Counted from the first letter of the stretch, positions 16,797 to 24,479 are shown. The stretch: 64,000 nucleotides of DNA from a virus (IMGVR_UViG_3300025154_000068:1-64000); one strand, 5' to 3'. Notes: generated from the letters alone by a model not told the origin. Made by a program: numbers and translations.

Positions 16797-17273
16797 CTAG
16801 GCCGCTGTCCTCGTCCCCGAAGCCGCTTGGATCTCCGCAACGTCATCCGTGAAGTCCAGCACCATCTGAATGGGCGCAACGTCCATGTGCTTGTCGTTGT
16901 AGACGTCGACATCGATCTTGAGCTGAACGCAATCGCCAACGATCTGCCTGCGTCTCTGCCCGAATGCTTTGACCATGTGTTCGCGCGGCGCGACGTCCAA
17001 TTCAGCCCACAAGGACGACTGTACGCCGCCGCTCGTAATGGTAACCGAATGGTTTACTCGGAATCTCCTACCTGTGTCGTCTGTCCGATACTCCTCCCGA
17101 AGTGCCCTCGCCATGTCGCGGCAAAGCAACGCCACAGGATCCACGTCGGGTGCCTGCAACAGGCCATTCGCCATCGCCCACTCGACTACTTCGCGAGGCG
17201 TCGCAGGAGTGCCGCCGCGCTCCTTTTCGAAGCGATGATAGAGCGTCTGCAACTGCTCGTTGTACGGTACCAT
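16797..17273 (-). CDS. Third gene of toxin-antitoxin module, conserved hypothetical
   Basis: 158 aa. The start is MVPYNEQLQTLYHRF, with TAGGAG upstream on the minus strand; a longer reading from 17390 would run into the antitoxin gene. The pattern ATPREVVEWAMANGLLQ, then DMARALREEYRTDDTGRR is one I associate with genes next to HigA-type regulators. It lies 20 bp after the antitoxin. Role unknown, perhaps a chaperone or target of the module. Confidence 0.6.
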   Translation of the reverse strand: MVPYNEQLQTLYHRFEKERGGTPATPREVVEWAMANGLLQAPDVDPVALLCRDMARALREEYRTDDTGRRFRVNHSVTITSGGVQSSLWAELDVAPREHMVKAFGQRRRQIVGDCVQLKIDVDVYNDKHMDVAPIQMVLDFTDDVAEIQAASGTRTAA

Positions 17274-17293
17274 AGCATCTCCTAGACGGACGC

Positions 17294-18424
17294 CTAGACG
17301 GACGCCGTCACCTCTCCCCATCCATCTACGGTAGCCGATGGGAGCACTGCAAATCTGATCTTCACAAGGTGTTTTCCAAACACGTTCCACTTATTGATGC
17401 GTCGGCGAAGCTGCCCGGCGACGATCCCCGGGTGAACACCCAACACCCTAGCGAAACCGACAAGATCCACTTCAGAAAAGAATGGGCTCTTCCTAGCAAC
17501 GAACGAGTCCATCTGCTTTGTAGGAACACAAAAATCAGTAGCAGCGCGGTTCGCCGCTCGTTCCGAGGTAGGCAACTCGGTTCCGGTGCCGGCGTTGTCG
17601 CCCTCTAGTTCCGCGTCGACTATGGCTTCCGTGCGCCCATCCTTTCGCAGGACGTGTTCCAGTTCATGACGAAGCACAAACCAGAAGTTATCGATCCTGT
17701 CGAAGCGCATGGACATCGCGATGACTGGACGTTCTTCGTCGAGCCAGAAGCAGGCGCCGTCGATCTTCGATCCAGGTAGCGACTCGACGATTACAAACCG
17801 CACGCCACACTCGGCAACAACTCGCGGTACATGACGCGCCTCTTCCGGCTCGGTCAAAAATGCTCGCAGTCTGTCGAGACTCTCGCGGAGTGCCCTTTCC
17901 GAGTACGTCGGGAGCACCATCTCGCGCGCAAGCTGACGGGCACGGCAAAGCCACGCGATCTGCGATGGCGACGCTTGCTCGCTGTAATCGGTTCTCTTAG
18001 CGGCCGCGCTGAACTGCGGCTCGTCGTCAAGCGACGACATTTCGAGAAAGCTCATCACCCTCTGCTCAAGTACGTCGATGCTGTCGGTGGGTTCGACCCA
18101 CCCTCGGCGAAGCAATTCCTTTATCGGGGCCTTGGCATAAAGGCGGGCGCGGCGGCCGACGACATCGCCCGGTGCGCGCGCCCGCGATAGCCGGTAGGCG
18201 CTCTCAAGATTCATCCAAACCTGTGGGTCCATGGCGAATGCGGCGCCCAGCCCATGGGCTGTTTCTGGCGTGAGATGCTTCTTGCCGGCAATGATTTCGC
18301 TGACCAGTCGCGCTGGCCGGCCCAGGATCTCTGCGAGATCGGCCTGCGTCCAGCCGCGTGCCTCAAGCTCGTCCTTCACGAACTCCCCGGGCGAGAAAAC
18401 TTCTGCGGGAATGCGCTGGTCCAT
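17294..18424 (-). CDS. higA: HigA-type antitoxin with ImmA/IrrE-like metalloprotease domain
   Basis: 376 aa starting MDQRIPAEVF, with AGGGGTAAG before the ATG. A Xre-type HTH covers about residues 12-60 (GWTQADLAEILGRPARLVSE). The C-terminal half holds HELEH at 253-257 (FVLRHELEHVLR), the zinc motif of ImmA/IrrE proteases. It follows the toxin by 11 bp. The HTH should bind the palindromes at the module's promoter. The metalloprotease half may cut a regulator when triggered; this is known for ImmA but not shown here. Confidence 0.8.
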   Translation of the reverse strand: MDQRIPAEVFSPGEFVKDELEARGWTQADLAEILGRPARLVSEIIAGKKHLTPETAHGLGAAFAMDPQVWMNLESAYRLSRARAPGDVVGRRARLYAKAPIKELLRRGWVEPTDSIDVLEQRVMSFLEMSSLDDEPQFSAAAKRTDYSEQASPSQIAWLCRARQLAREMVLPTYSERALRESLDRLRAFLTEPEEARHVPRVVAECGVRFVIVESLPGSKIDGACFWLDEERPVIAMSMRFDRIDNFWFVLRHELEHVLRKDGRTEAIVDAELEGDNAGTGTELPTSERAANRAATDFCVPTKQMDSFVARKSPFFSEVDLVGFARVLGVHPGIVAGQLRRRINKWNVFGKHLVKIRFAVLPSATVDGWGEVTASV

Positions 18425-18435
18425 CGTTCTTACCC

Positions 18436-18738
18436 CTAGTGGTAGTCCTCGATCCTCACGATGGTGATGACCTTCGCCTGAGCCTCGGTGCCATTGTTGA
18501 GCCTCACAATGAGTCGCCACTGGTCGTTCAGGCGCAGCGAATAGTCATCAACTCGGCTTCCTTTCAGTCTTTCGAAACGAAACGACCGCATCTGTCGAAG
18601 GGACCGCTCGTCCGGAGCGGCTCGAATGAACTGCATGGTCTTCCGATATGAACGGACGATCGCCTGCGTGAACCCCGCGTTGAACCTTGGATCCGTTTCC
18701 AAGCGATCGAGGCTTCGGTCAAGGAAGAGCACTTCCAT
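18436..18738 (-). CDS. higB: HigB/RelE-type toxin
   Basis: 100 aa, plasmid-maintenance killer (HigB) type. The C-terminal block RMRSFRFERLKGSRVDDYSL, then RLNDQWRLIVRLNNG has the charged loop and strands of RelE-fold mRNA interferases (reading QMRSFRFERLKG in the sequence). The toxin-first order with an HTH antitoxin downstream is typical of higBA. Its -10 element is only about 12 bases before the ATG and there is no Shine-Dalgarno, so the mRNA may be almost leaderless. Confidence 0.8.
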   Translation of the reverse strand: MEVLFLDRSLDRLETDPRFNAGFTQAIVRSYRKTMQFIRAAPDERSLRQMRSFRFERLKGSRVDDYSLRLNDQWRLIVRLNNGTEAQAKVITIVRIEDYH

Positions 18739-18749
18739 CGCGGTAGAGG

Positions 18750-18778
18750 ATAATGCGCCTCACAGGCGCGCATGTCAA
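18750..18778 (-). promoter_or_regulatory. higBA promoter
   Basis: On the minus strand TTGACA (18778-18773), a 17-base spacer and CATTAT (18755-18750) form a near-consensus sigma-70 promoter. Transcription would start near 18743, five bases before the higB ATG. Confidence 0.75.
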
Positions 18779-18801
18779 CATCCATCTTTACACTATGTGT
18801 A
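18755..18801. promoter_or_regulatory. Two palindromic operators at the higBA promoter
   Basis: GCGCCT-CAC-AGGCGC (18755-18769) fills the promoter spacer and TACAC-TAT-GTGTA (18789-18801) lies just upstream of the -35. They are good candidates for binding by the HigA HTH. The remaining bases up to 18950 show no gene. Confidence 0.55.
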
Positions 18802-18950
18802 CAATCATCGAAATGCGGCGCAATGCGTGAGGTGATCGCGATGGGACCGCCCGCCTCGAGCGCTCGGCGTCCGCGAGCTCCAGGAGGTTAGGGACCTGCG
18901 CGGCAAGGCGGGCCAGAAGTGGTGGCGGGACGGGGAGCGGTAGCCTGCCG

Positions 18951-19256
18951 TCAGCTGTCGCAGCCGCACACGCCCTTGTGACGCGAACAGCATCCCCGTC
19001 GCGGTCCCCCACAAGAGCAGGAAGGGGACAACGTTCCGTCGCAGCATCGAAGCATCCCAGACCCCGCTCTTGTCGGCTTCGGGGTGGACGGCTTCGCGGG
19101 GGCGGGGACCGCCTTTCCTGCCAAGGGAAGCCTCTCCACTGTCGCTGTTGCGGCCGGTTGCATCGACTTCGTATCGCTCGACTTCGACTTCCCGCAGCAG
19201 CAACCGCCAAGGAAGACGGATGCGCCAACAATCGTTACCGCGAGTCGACAAGTCAT
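18951..19256 (-). CDS. Cys-rich lipoprotein
   Basis: 101 aa starting MTCRLAVTIVGASVFLGGCC, with GGAGGGGG upstream. The signal peptide ends in a lipobox (LGGC at 16-19), so it should be lipidated. After a Pro/Ala/Lys linker the tail contains LRCCDGTLSPSCSC, then RGCCSRHKGVCGC, close to the DUF3761-like CxDG...GxCSHHGG motif of small secreted proteins. Probably exported to the outer membrane or periplasm of a Gram-negative host. Confidence 0.65.
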   Translation of the reverse strand: MTCRLAVTIVGASVFLGGCCCGKSKSSDTKSMQPAATATVERLPLAGKAVPAPAKPSTPKPTRAGSGMLRCCDGTLSPSCSCGGPRRGCCSRHKGVCGCDS

Positions 19257-19335
19257 CGATACCCCCTCCGCGGCCCAGGTTGACCGTGAGTAGGAGCGTA
19301 CCAGGATCGGCATCTTCGCGATATCTGGATGTCTC

Positions 19336-19506
19336 TTACGCCTGGCCGGGGCGGGTTCTCCAAGTCGTAGACCCGTCGATCGTCCACAACAGGTCGGTGC
19401 CCCGTGGCCCCTGAACAAGCGCGACCATGATGGCGATCTGGCGGTGGGGGAAGTCAACGAGCAGCACGCCGCCGGCGCGGGCGGTATCTTCGAAGGTGAT
19501 GGTCAT
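19336..19506 (-). CDS. Small hypothetical protein
   Basis: 56 aa (MTITFEDTARAGGVLLVDFP). AGGAGGG is directly upstream and an in-frame TAG lies 9 bases before the ATG, which fixes the start. One copy of a 20-bp direct repeat is 23 bases upstream. No family recognised. Confidence 0.45.
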   Translation of the reverse strand: MTITFEDTARAGGVLLVDFPHRQIAIMVALVQGPRGTDLLWTIDGSTTWRTRPGQA

Positions 19507-19528
19507 GCCCTCCTATCGGACGGCTGCC

Positions 19529-19548
19529 GGATCGGTTGCGTGAAATCG
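19529..19548. repeat. 20-bp direct repeat, copy 1
   Basis: GGATCGGTTGCGTGAAATCG, identical to the copy at 19883-19902. It lies between the minus-strand start at 19506 and the plus-strand gene at 19584, as a shared promoter or binding site might. Confidence 0.7.
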
Positions 19549-19583
19549 TCCCAGCGACGATTCTTGCTAGAAGGAGGTGCACC

Positions 19584-19823
19584 GTGCGATTTGATGACGT
19601 CGACGACATGCTGTTGCAGAACCTTACGCTGGGAGAACCCGACGAGGCCGCACCAGGCAAGTACTTGGAAAGGGCCCGCGAGATTCTGGACAAGCGCCAG
19701 AGGGCGACCGACCGCTACCACATTTTCGTGGACGATGGAGTTCTCGTCCTGGCTCGTGACCGTGACCGGCTTGGCCAGATTTCCAATCGCTGGCTTCGGA
19801 AAGAGATGGCCGCGTTGGGCTAG
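19584..19823 (+). CDS. Small acidic hypothetical protein
   Basis: 79 aa with GTG start after a strong AAGGAGGTG (19571-19579). Sequence is helical and charged (DDVDDMLLQNLTLGEPDE, YLERAREILDKRQRA). It is bracketed by the two copies of a 20-bp direct repeat. No family recognised. Confidence 0.55.
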   Translation: MRFDDVDDMLLQNLTLGEPDEAAPGKYLERAREILDKRQRATDRYHIFVDDGVLVLARDRDRLGQISNRWLRKEMAALG

Positions 19824-19882
19824 TGACATTCGACGTGCTCGCTGGCGCCGGCACCGCCCTTCATCGCTCGACAGGAGGTCGA

Positions 19883-19902
19883 GGATCGGTTGCGTGAAAT
19901 CG
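19883..19902. repeat. 20-bp direct repeat, copy 2
   Basis: Exact second copy of the repeat at 19529-19548, 354 bp away in the same orientation. The bases between 19824 and 19940 otherwise show no gene. Confidence 0.7.
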
Positions 19903-19940
19903 ACCGCCCCTGTGCGCCGCGCCAACTTGCACGCTTCGGC

Positions 19941-20369
19941 TCAGTATCCCCACTTGTCGTCCTTGCGGATGGGCTGGGCGCAGCTCTGCTGTGGACGGGA
20001 CCTGCAATCCGTGCCGCAACGTCCCACCGGCCGGTACCATTCGACCCGCGCGCCGTTGATCAAGAACTGGTGATGACAACACGACTCACCCCCGCCGGAG
20101 CAGACCGTGTTTGTTCGACCTGTGAATTGATTGGGTGCTGTTGTCGAGCATTCGACCGATCGCTTCCGGCACTCGTGGTACGTCCACAGTTCGAAGCCGC
20201 CCGCAACATCGGCGGTGGAGCGCGGCATCGTCGAGAACAGGGGATGAACTTGAAGCGATTGGATGTGCGCGCCGCTCCACGCAACGACGTCGCTGTCTCG
20301 CACTTCCATGCGCTTGCCGCCGCACCCAGGCATGGCCATCGTCAGCAGAGTCAACGCGACCCATCTCAT
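19941..20369 (-). CDS. Cys-rich lipoprotein
   Basis: 142 aa. MRWVALTLLTMAMPGCGG gives a short signal peptide with lipobox (MPGC). The mature part has about a dozen cysteines (CSGGGESCCHHQ, GRCGTDCRS), suggesting disulfides in the periplasm or at the surface. No strong ribosome-binding site. A plus-strand reading across the same bases has no such features. Function unknown; possibly a lysogenic-conversion gene. Confidence 0.6.
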   Translation of the reverse strand: MRWVALTLLTMAMPGCGGKRMEVRDSDVVAWSGAHIQSLQVHPLFSTMPRSTADVAGGFELWTYHECRKRSVECSTTAPNQFTGRTNTVCSGGGESCCHHQFLINGARVEWYRPVGRCGTDCRSRPQQSCAQPIRKDDKWGY

Positions 20370-20431
20370 GGTGCGAGGCTACCACGAGCGCGACACGAAA
20401 AATTGACGCCCCACCCCGAACTTTCTTTCCC

Positions 20432-20466
20432 AAACTGTTGACACCAACAGTTTCTCGACCTATGTT
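20432..20466 (+). promoter_or_regulatory. Promoter with overlapping palindromic operator
   Basis: AAACTGTTG-ACAC-CAACAGTTT (20432-20453) is a perfect 9-bp-arm palindrome. Its centre holds TTGACA (20438-20443), followed after 17 bases by TATGTT (20461-20466). A repressor on the palindrome would cover the -35. It should drive the genes from 20534. Confidence 0.75.
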
Positions 20467-20533
20467 TCTTCTCGTCGGGGCAACCTGACACCGACCCGGC
20501 GGAACCGGGAGGTCCTTGAAAACGGAGCTAGAC

Positions 20534-20842
20534 ATGGTCGAGGTAACCATCCTCATCCCGGTCGCTGACAATGACGGCGACCACTTCACCCCCAACCACC
20601 ATGCGGCCTTCGAGAGCTTCATCCTCGAACGGTTCGGTGGCCTGAGTCGAGAGGCTCAAACAATCGAGGGGGTCTGGGAAGACCAGGGTCGCACCTACCG
20701 CGACACCAACCTGGTCTACCGGATCGCCATCAACTCGATAACGGAAGGGGGGCTGCTGAAGGAAGTCGCAGACTTCGCCAAGCAGCACTACCGACAGGAA
20801 GCCATCTTCCTGCGGTACCTAGGGGTCGCCGAGATTGTCTAG
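20534..20842 (+). CDS. Conserved hypothetical protein
   Basis: 102 aa (MVEVTILIPVADNDGDHFTP). ATG 20534 has ACGGAGCT upstream; a TTG at 20516 with GGGAGG is an alternative. The pattern of an N-terminal strand, AAFESFILERFGGLSR, then YRDTNLVYRIAI and a C-terminal YRQEAIFLRY is that of a small conserved protein found on plasmids and phages. First gene behind the palindrome-controlled promoter and followed by a terminator. Role unknown. Confidence 0.6.
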   Translation: MVEVTILIPVADNDGDHFTPNHHAAFESFILERFGGLSREAQTIEGVWEDQGRTYRDTNLVYRIAINSITEGGLLKEVADFAKQHYRQEAIFLRYLGVAEIV

Positions 20843-20856
20843 CCCCGAGTGAGATG

Positions 20857-20882
20857 GGGGCCCGCTCGGAGGGGCGGGCCCC
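20857..20882 (+). terminator. Rho-independent-type terminator
   Basis: GGGGCCCGC (20857-20865) pairs with GCGGGCCCC (20874-20882) over 9 bp around an 8-base loop, followed by the pyrimidine-rich TTCTCTCCCCCTTT. It is placed 15 bp after the stop of the preceding gene. Confidence 0.7.
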
Positions 20883-20921
20883 TTCTCTCCCCCTTTCCGG
20901 ACCCGTACGAAGGAGCGCGTC

Positions 20922-21758
20922 ATGGCAACCAAGATCGACAAGCACAACACCATCACCGGCGAAACGCTCGAGTACCCGCGCCCGTCGAAGGCCGTTGCGG
21001 CGTTCCTCGCCCGCGTCGTCGATGGTGCCAACGATCCGAACGTCTCGGAGGCCGAGCTCACCGCGTTGGTCTACGGCAAGGAGAACCCGCTACTCGACCA
21101 GACGATGTTCCCCCACCACGGCGCCGTGACGGTGGCTGTGTTCGCCGATCCGGTCTACCACGTCATGTTGGACCTGCTCGGGCGCAAGCGCGTTCAGGCG
21201 GGCACGCTGGACCTGGGGGCGGTGTCCGCGGCGTCGACGATGACCATCACCGAAGCGGCCGCCGAGCTCGGCGTCACGTCGTCTGCAGTGCGTCAGGCAA
21301 TCCACGCTCACCGCCTCCCCGCGATCAAGCGCGGCGGGAGCTACCTGCTGGACCCTCGCGACGTCGCCAGCTTCCGGGTGATGCGGAGGGGGCCGAAGCC
21401 TCGAGGCGAGCGCGAGGAGGCCGTGGGGAAGGCGCCAGCGCCCGAGGAGCGCGAGCCTGACCTACGCCTCCGGATCGGCAACAAGCCCGGCGGAAGCTTT
21501 CGTGTGAAGGTCGACGGGTTCGAGGTGACGGGCAAGGAGGGGAAGGTCGTGGATGGGGTGGTGCGCGAATTCCGCGGGCGCGCCGCGATCGCGTTCAGCG
21601 GGAAGGACTCGAACCGGATGATGGTGCTCGAGCCGGCCGAGGAGGAGGAGAGCTTCGAGATCGGCGGGTTCTATGTGCGGGGGAAGTTCCGGGTCGTCGA
21701 GAAGGTGAACAACCCGCGGGAAGCGGCGGAGCGGTGGAAGGGGTTCAAGGTGGGGTGA
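20922..21758 (+). CDS. HTH (excisionase/MerR-like) DNA-binding protein
   Basis: 278 aa, AAGGAG upstream of the ATG. Residues about 106-158 (TMTITEAAAELGVTSSAVRQ, then IKRGGSYLLDPRDVASF) form a helix-turn-helix of the excisionase/HTH_17 kind. The N-terminal 100 residues and the C-terminal beta-rich 110 residues are of unknown fold. Likely a local regulator or DNA-architecture protein; it could act on the nearby operators. Confidence 0.65.
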   Translation: MATKIDKHNTITGETLEYPRPSKAVAAFLARVVDGANDPNVSEAELTALVYGKENPLLDQTMFPHHGAVTVAVFADPVYHVMLDLLGRKRVQAGTLDLGAVSAASTMTITEAAAELGVTSSAVRQAIHAHRLPAIKRGGSYLLDPRDVASFRVMRRGPKPRGEREEAVGKAPAPEEREPDLRLRIGNKPGGSFRVKVDGFEVTGKEGKVVDGVVREFRGRAAIAFSGKDSNRMMVLEPAEEEESFEIGGFYVRGKFRVVEKVNNPREAAERWKGFKVG

Positions 21759-21794
21759 TTTCGCGCTGGTCGGGTTTCTGCTATCCGTTGAATC

Positions 21795-22061
21795 ATGGCT
21801 ACAGCAACGATCAAAGAAGAATACCGGAAGCAGTACGGCAAGGCCTCGTTCTTTGGTAGGGTTGCCAACATCGACGAGACAACTTGGGAGGTCGAGTTCT
21901 GGCTGATGGAGGATGGGCAGAAGCCGCCCGAGAAGATGATGCTACCGCTGGCGCACCTTGAGTCCTGCGTTGAGGTTGGGACAGGCGCCACGCTGGAACT
22001 CGCTCGGAAGAACAGGGTTGACTACTTCGAGTTGGCGAAACAGCAAGGCTGGAGAGGGTAA
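21795..22061 (+). CDS. Small hypothetical protein
   Basis: 88 aa (MATATIKEEYRKQYGKASFF). No clear Shine-Dalgarno, but the sequence has the balance of a real protein (VANIDETTWEVEFWLMEDG). It is the last plus-strand gene before the late region, and is convergent with it. Function unknown. Confidence 0.45.
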   Translation: MATATIKEEYRKQYGKASFFGRVANIDETTWEVEFWLMEDGQKPPEKMMLPLAHLESCVEVGTGATLELARKNRVDYFELAKQQGWRG

Positions 22062-22097
22062 CAACCCGTCGCCTCACCTGCGAAGCGCCCAAGCCTC

Positions 22098-22115
22098 AAC
22101 CCAAGTCGATGGGTT
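22098..22115. terminator. Weak hairpin between convergent genes
   Basis: AACCCA (22098-22103) and TGGGTT (22110-22115) form a 6-bp stem that reads the same on both strands. It lies between the plus gene ending at 22061 and the late operon ending near 22138, where termination is expected. No T-run follows. Confidence 0.3.
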
Positions 22116-22137
22116 CCACGTCAAAGGCCGTTCCGCG

Positions 22138-22194
22138 TCACTGAACGCCTCCCCACCCTGCCGGCACCGTGATCACCCCTCCCCGGCGCATCAT
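22138..22194 (-). CDS. 18-residue peptide resembling the upstream protein's C-terminus
   Basis: MMRRGGVITVPAGWGGVQ, coupled by TGATG to the gene before. Its end resembles the last residues of the protein at 22367-23065 (ELVTVPEGWRNVEV). It may be the remnant of a duplicated 3' end. Confidence 0.25.
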   Translation of the reverse strand: MMRRGGVITVPAGWGGVQ

Positions 22195-22388
22195 CAAATC
22201 CACCGCCCCCATCCCAGCACGTGTCGCCAGGCCCCGCCGTGCTCCGGCCGCAGGTCGACCAGCCGCACGCGCCCCTGATACAGCTCCCACCGCTGGCGCA
22301 CTTCCTCGATGCACTCTCCAATCCGCGAACACCGCGACGTGCCGATCCGGCCAATCTGCTGTTGAGTCAGACCTCGACGTTCCGCCAC
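22194..22388 (-). CDS. Small hypothetical protein
   Basis: 64 aa with GTG start two bases after GGAGGGG, overlapping the previous gene by 22 bp. It contains LTQQQIGRIGTSRCSRIGEC and a Trp-rich end. No family recognised; it is near the end of the late operon. Confidence 0.4.
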   Translation of the reverse strand: MAERRGLTQQQIGRIGTSRCSRIGECIEEVRQRWELYQGRVRLVDLRPEHGGAWRHVLGWGRWI

Positions 22389-23065
22389 CCCTCCGGAACA
22401 GTGACGAGCTCGTCACGGTAGCCAAGCATGTCCACCTCGATCCAGCCGTCGACCTTGCACGATCCCAGGTAGCACCCGTCCGACCGCACCTCCCACCGTC
22501 GGCGCCGCATCGCGCACGCCTGCAGCCCCTTGCGGCCCGTCTGCCCACCGTCCGCGGTGATGAGGTCGTCTCCGTCCCACCGAATCGCCACGGCCACGTG
22601 CATCGGCTTGACGACCTGAATGATGGCACTGGGACCAGGGCGAAGTCCGTGCCCGGGCGTCTGCCACGCCCCGCACGTCTTCGCGTAGTCGATTCCAACG
22701 CCGAGGCCGGTGCCGATGTCGTCCGCGTACCCGTCCAGCCAGTCCTCGCAGTCGACCAGCACACGCCTTCCGAGCCCGAGCGCGGTCATGGAGCAAGTGG
22801 AGATACCCTCGGTTCGGAGCCTGCCCTCGTCGTCGCGCCAGCTGTGATAGGGCACGTCGAGGCACCACGCGCCGGGGCCCAGCAGATCCTCGAAGGCACG
22901 GCGGGTCTCCAGGCTGCCGGCCTCGAGCCCAACGCCTGGGTAGAGCTTGGCCCCCATCGTCGACTCGTCGACCGTCGACAGGGCGTTCGCTACCCAGCAC
23001 CGCCGGACATCGTCGGCGAGTTCCGGGCGAGGGATCTGGATGAGGGGGGTGCGCTGGTTGATCAT
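22367..23065 (-). CDS. Putative cysteine-peptidase or amidase-like protein
   Basis: 232 aa with AAAGGTG before the ATG. The middle has STCSMTALGLGRRV, later PMHVAVAIRWDGD and LITADGGQTG. This gives a Cys, His, Asp order with spacing like the CHAP/NlpC-type papain fold used in cell-wall amidases. No signal peptide. Placed next to the GH25 muramidase, it could be a second lytic enzyme or a virion-associated hydrolase. Family assignment is tentative. Confidence 0.45.
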   Translation of the reverse strand: MINQRTPLIQIPRPELADDVRRCWVANALSTVDESTMGAKLYPGVGLEAGSLETRRAFEDLLGPGAWCLDVPYHSWRDDEGRLRTEGISTCSMTALGLGRRVLVDCEDWLDGYADDIGTGLGVGIDYAKTCGAWQTPGHGLRPGPSAIIQVVKPMHVAVAIRWDGDDLITADGGQTGRKGLQACAMRRRRWEVRSDGCYLGSCKVDGWIEVDMLGYRDELVTVPEGWRNVEV

Positions 23066-23172
23066 CGGACACCTTTCGGCTGTGGAGGGGCCGCCAGAGA
23101 GGCGGAGGAAGGGCGAGGCCGGTGGAAGGCTTCGGCGTTCACCAAGGGCGCTCGGCCGGGTACGATTCGCCG

Positions 23173-23454
23173 ATGACCAAGCACATCAAGCCGATCGCCA
23201 TCGCCGCAGTCTTCCTGGTGGGGTGCGCCGTGGGTGGCGCGTCGTCCCATTTCGTTGTGCCGCTGGCGAGCGCGCAGCAGCAGGTGACGATGACGCGGTG
23301 GGAGTACCTTTGCGTCAGTACGTCGGCCGAGGATGGTGAGGAGGGTGCGCAAGCGAAGGCCAATGCGGCCGGTAGAGAAGGTTGGGAATTGGCTTCGGTG
23401 GCATCCATGCACCGCGGCTACCAAATGGTCTGGTGTTTCAAGCGCCCGCTGTGA
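23173..23454 (+). CDS. Exported protein with DUF4177-like domain, inserted against the late operon
   Basis: 93 aa on the plus strand between two minus-strand lysis genes. MTKHIKPIAIAAVFLVGCAV is a signal peptide, possibly with a lipobox ending at the Cys. The rest (RWEYLCVSTS, then AAGREGWELASVASM) matches the W-E-Y...N..G.EGWEL pattern of DUF4177-type proteins. Opposite orientation marks it as an independent moron gene, perhaps expressed in the lysogen. Confidence 0.6.
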   Translation: MTKHIKPIAIAAVFLVGCAVGGASSHFVVPLASAQQQVTMTRWEYLCVSTSAEDGEEGAQAKANAAGREGWELASVASMHRGYQMVWCFKRPL

Positions 23455-23469
23455 ATTCACTCCAATCGG

Positions 23470-24117
23470 TCATGCTGTCCCCAAGTCGCAACTTGCCAAG
23501 TCGTGCCTCGCCATCCACCGAAGATCGTCGATGCTGCCGTTGAACACGTTCGTGTCGACGTCGGTGGTGATGCCCGTTACCAGGCCGTCGTTCGATGCCT
23601 GCCAGACGATCCAATCGGTCCAGGGCCTCGGAATTGCCGGCTTCTGCACGCCCCAGTGAGCGACCCAGAGTGGGTGCCGCGAAAAACGATCGTCAGCACC
23701 GATCGCTGGCGTCCACCATCCCGTCGAGGTGTAGATCCACGGGCATAGGCCCGTCACGCCTTCGACGGCCTCGAGCCATTCGAGTAGAGCCTCCGGTCCA
23801 GGGGCGCCTTCCTCTGCGTCGAGCACTGGCGGGAGGCAGGGCGAGTACAGGGGGCCACGCGGAAGCCACACGCTGGCGAGCTGCGCCCAGAAGGTGTGCG
23901 CCTGCATGTCTGCCGTAGCGCCCGGGTGCTCGTAGTAGTGGTAGGCGCCGGGAATGATGCCGGCGTCGACTGCACCGCGCCAATTCTCGATGAAGCGCGG
24001 GTCATCGGTGTCGCCGTGGCTCGCACGAATGAAGGCGAACGAGACGCCATCCCGAGCCACGGCGGGCCAGTCGATCTTGCCCTGCCACTTCGAGACGTCG
24101 ATGCCGCGGGCGCTCAC
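23470..24117 (-). CDS. Endolysin, glycoside hydrolase family 25 muramidase
   Basis: 215 aa, GTG start overlapping the previous stop. The opening GIDVSKWQGKIDW, the strand FAFIRASHGD, GAYHYYEHPG, the catalytic-region PVLDAEEG and the late VDTNVFNG follow the (beta/alpha)8 GH25 lysozyme pattern. It should hydrolyse the N-acetylmuramyl bond of peptidoglycan at lysis. No signal peptide or binding domain is present, so holin-dependent release is likely. Confidence 0.9.
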   Translation of the reverse strand: MSARGIDVSKWQGKIDWPAVARDGVSFAFIRASHGDTDDPRFIENWRGAVDAGIIPGAYHYYEHPGATADMQAHTFWAQLASVWLPRGPLYSPCLPPVLDAEEGAPGPEALLEWLEAVEGVTGLCPWIYTSTGWWTPAIGADDRFSRHPLWVAHWGVQKPAIPRPWTDWIVWQASNDGLVTGITTDVDTNVFNGSIDDLRWMARHDLASCDLGTA

Positions 24118-24479
24118 TGGTGGACCTCGAAGGTGAAGCGCTTGAAGATGGATGGGAATGCTTCGCGAGCGGCCGCCATTACTTCGTCGAAACAGTGCTC
24201 ACCGTCGGCCACGAATGCACTGTTGCTGCCAAAGCGTCTGTCGCCGCTACGATCCCAGAATGCAACGATGGTCAGGCCAGCTACGCGCGTCACCGTGGCG
24301 AAGCCCTCCGGTTGCACCGGGGGACCGGATTGGTATGGCCGACGGGGCCGTTCCGGCTGTGGGGCCAGGTTTCCATCGATGAGGCGACTGAGACGACGAT
24401 CGTCCCGATCCAGCCTCCCATCCGCGGTCCACAGGTAGTGGCCTGGATGGCCCCAAACGCCGAAGTATCGAATCGTCAT
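24114..24479 (-). CDS. Hypothetical protein of lysis region
   Basis: 121 aa (MTIRYFGVWGHPGHYLWTAD). ATG overlaps the stop of the zinc-ribbon reading upstream, and its own stop overlaps the endolysin GTG. The C-terminal half (LTIVAFWDRSGDRRFGSNSA) is well ordered. No family recognised. Confidence 0.6.
   Translation of the reverse strand: MTIRYFGVWGHPGHYLWTADGRLDRDDRRLSRLIDGNLAPQPERPRRPYQSGPPVQPEGFATVTRVAGLTIVAFWDRSGDRRFGSNSAFVADGEHCFDEVMAAAREAFPSIFKRFTFEVHQ

Noticed and set aside
19890-20441. 183-codon plus-strand ORF opposite the lipoprotein at 19941
   Set aside because: No signal, weak composition, while the minus strand shows a proper lipobox and many cysteines.
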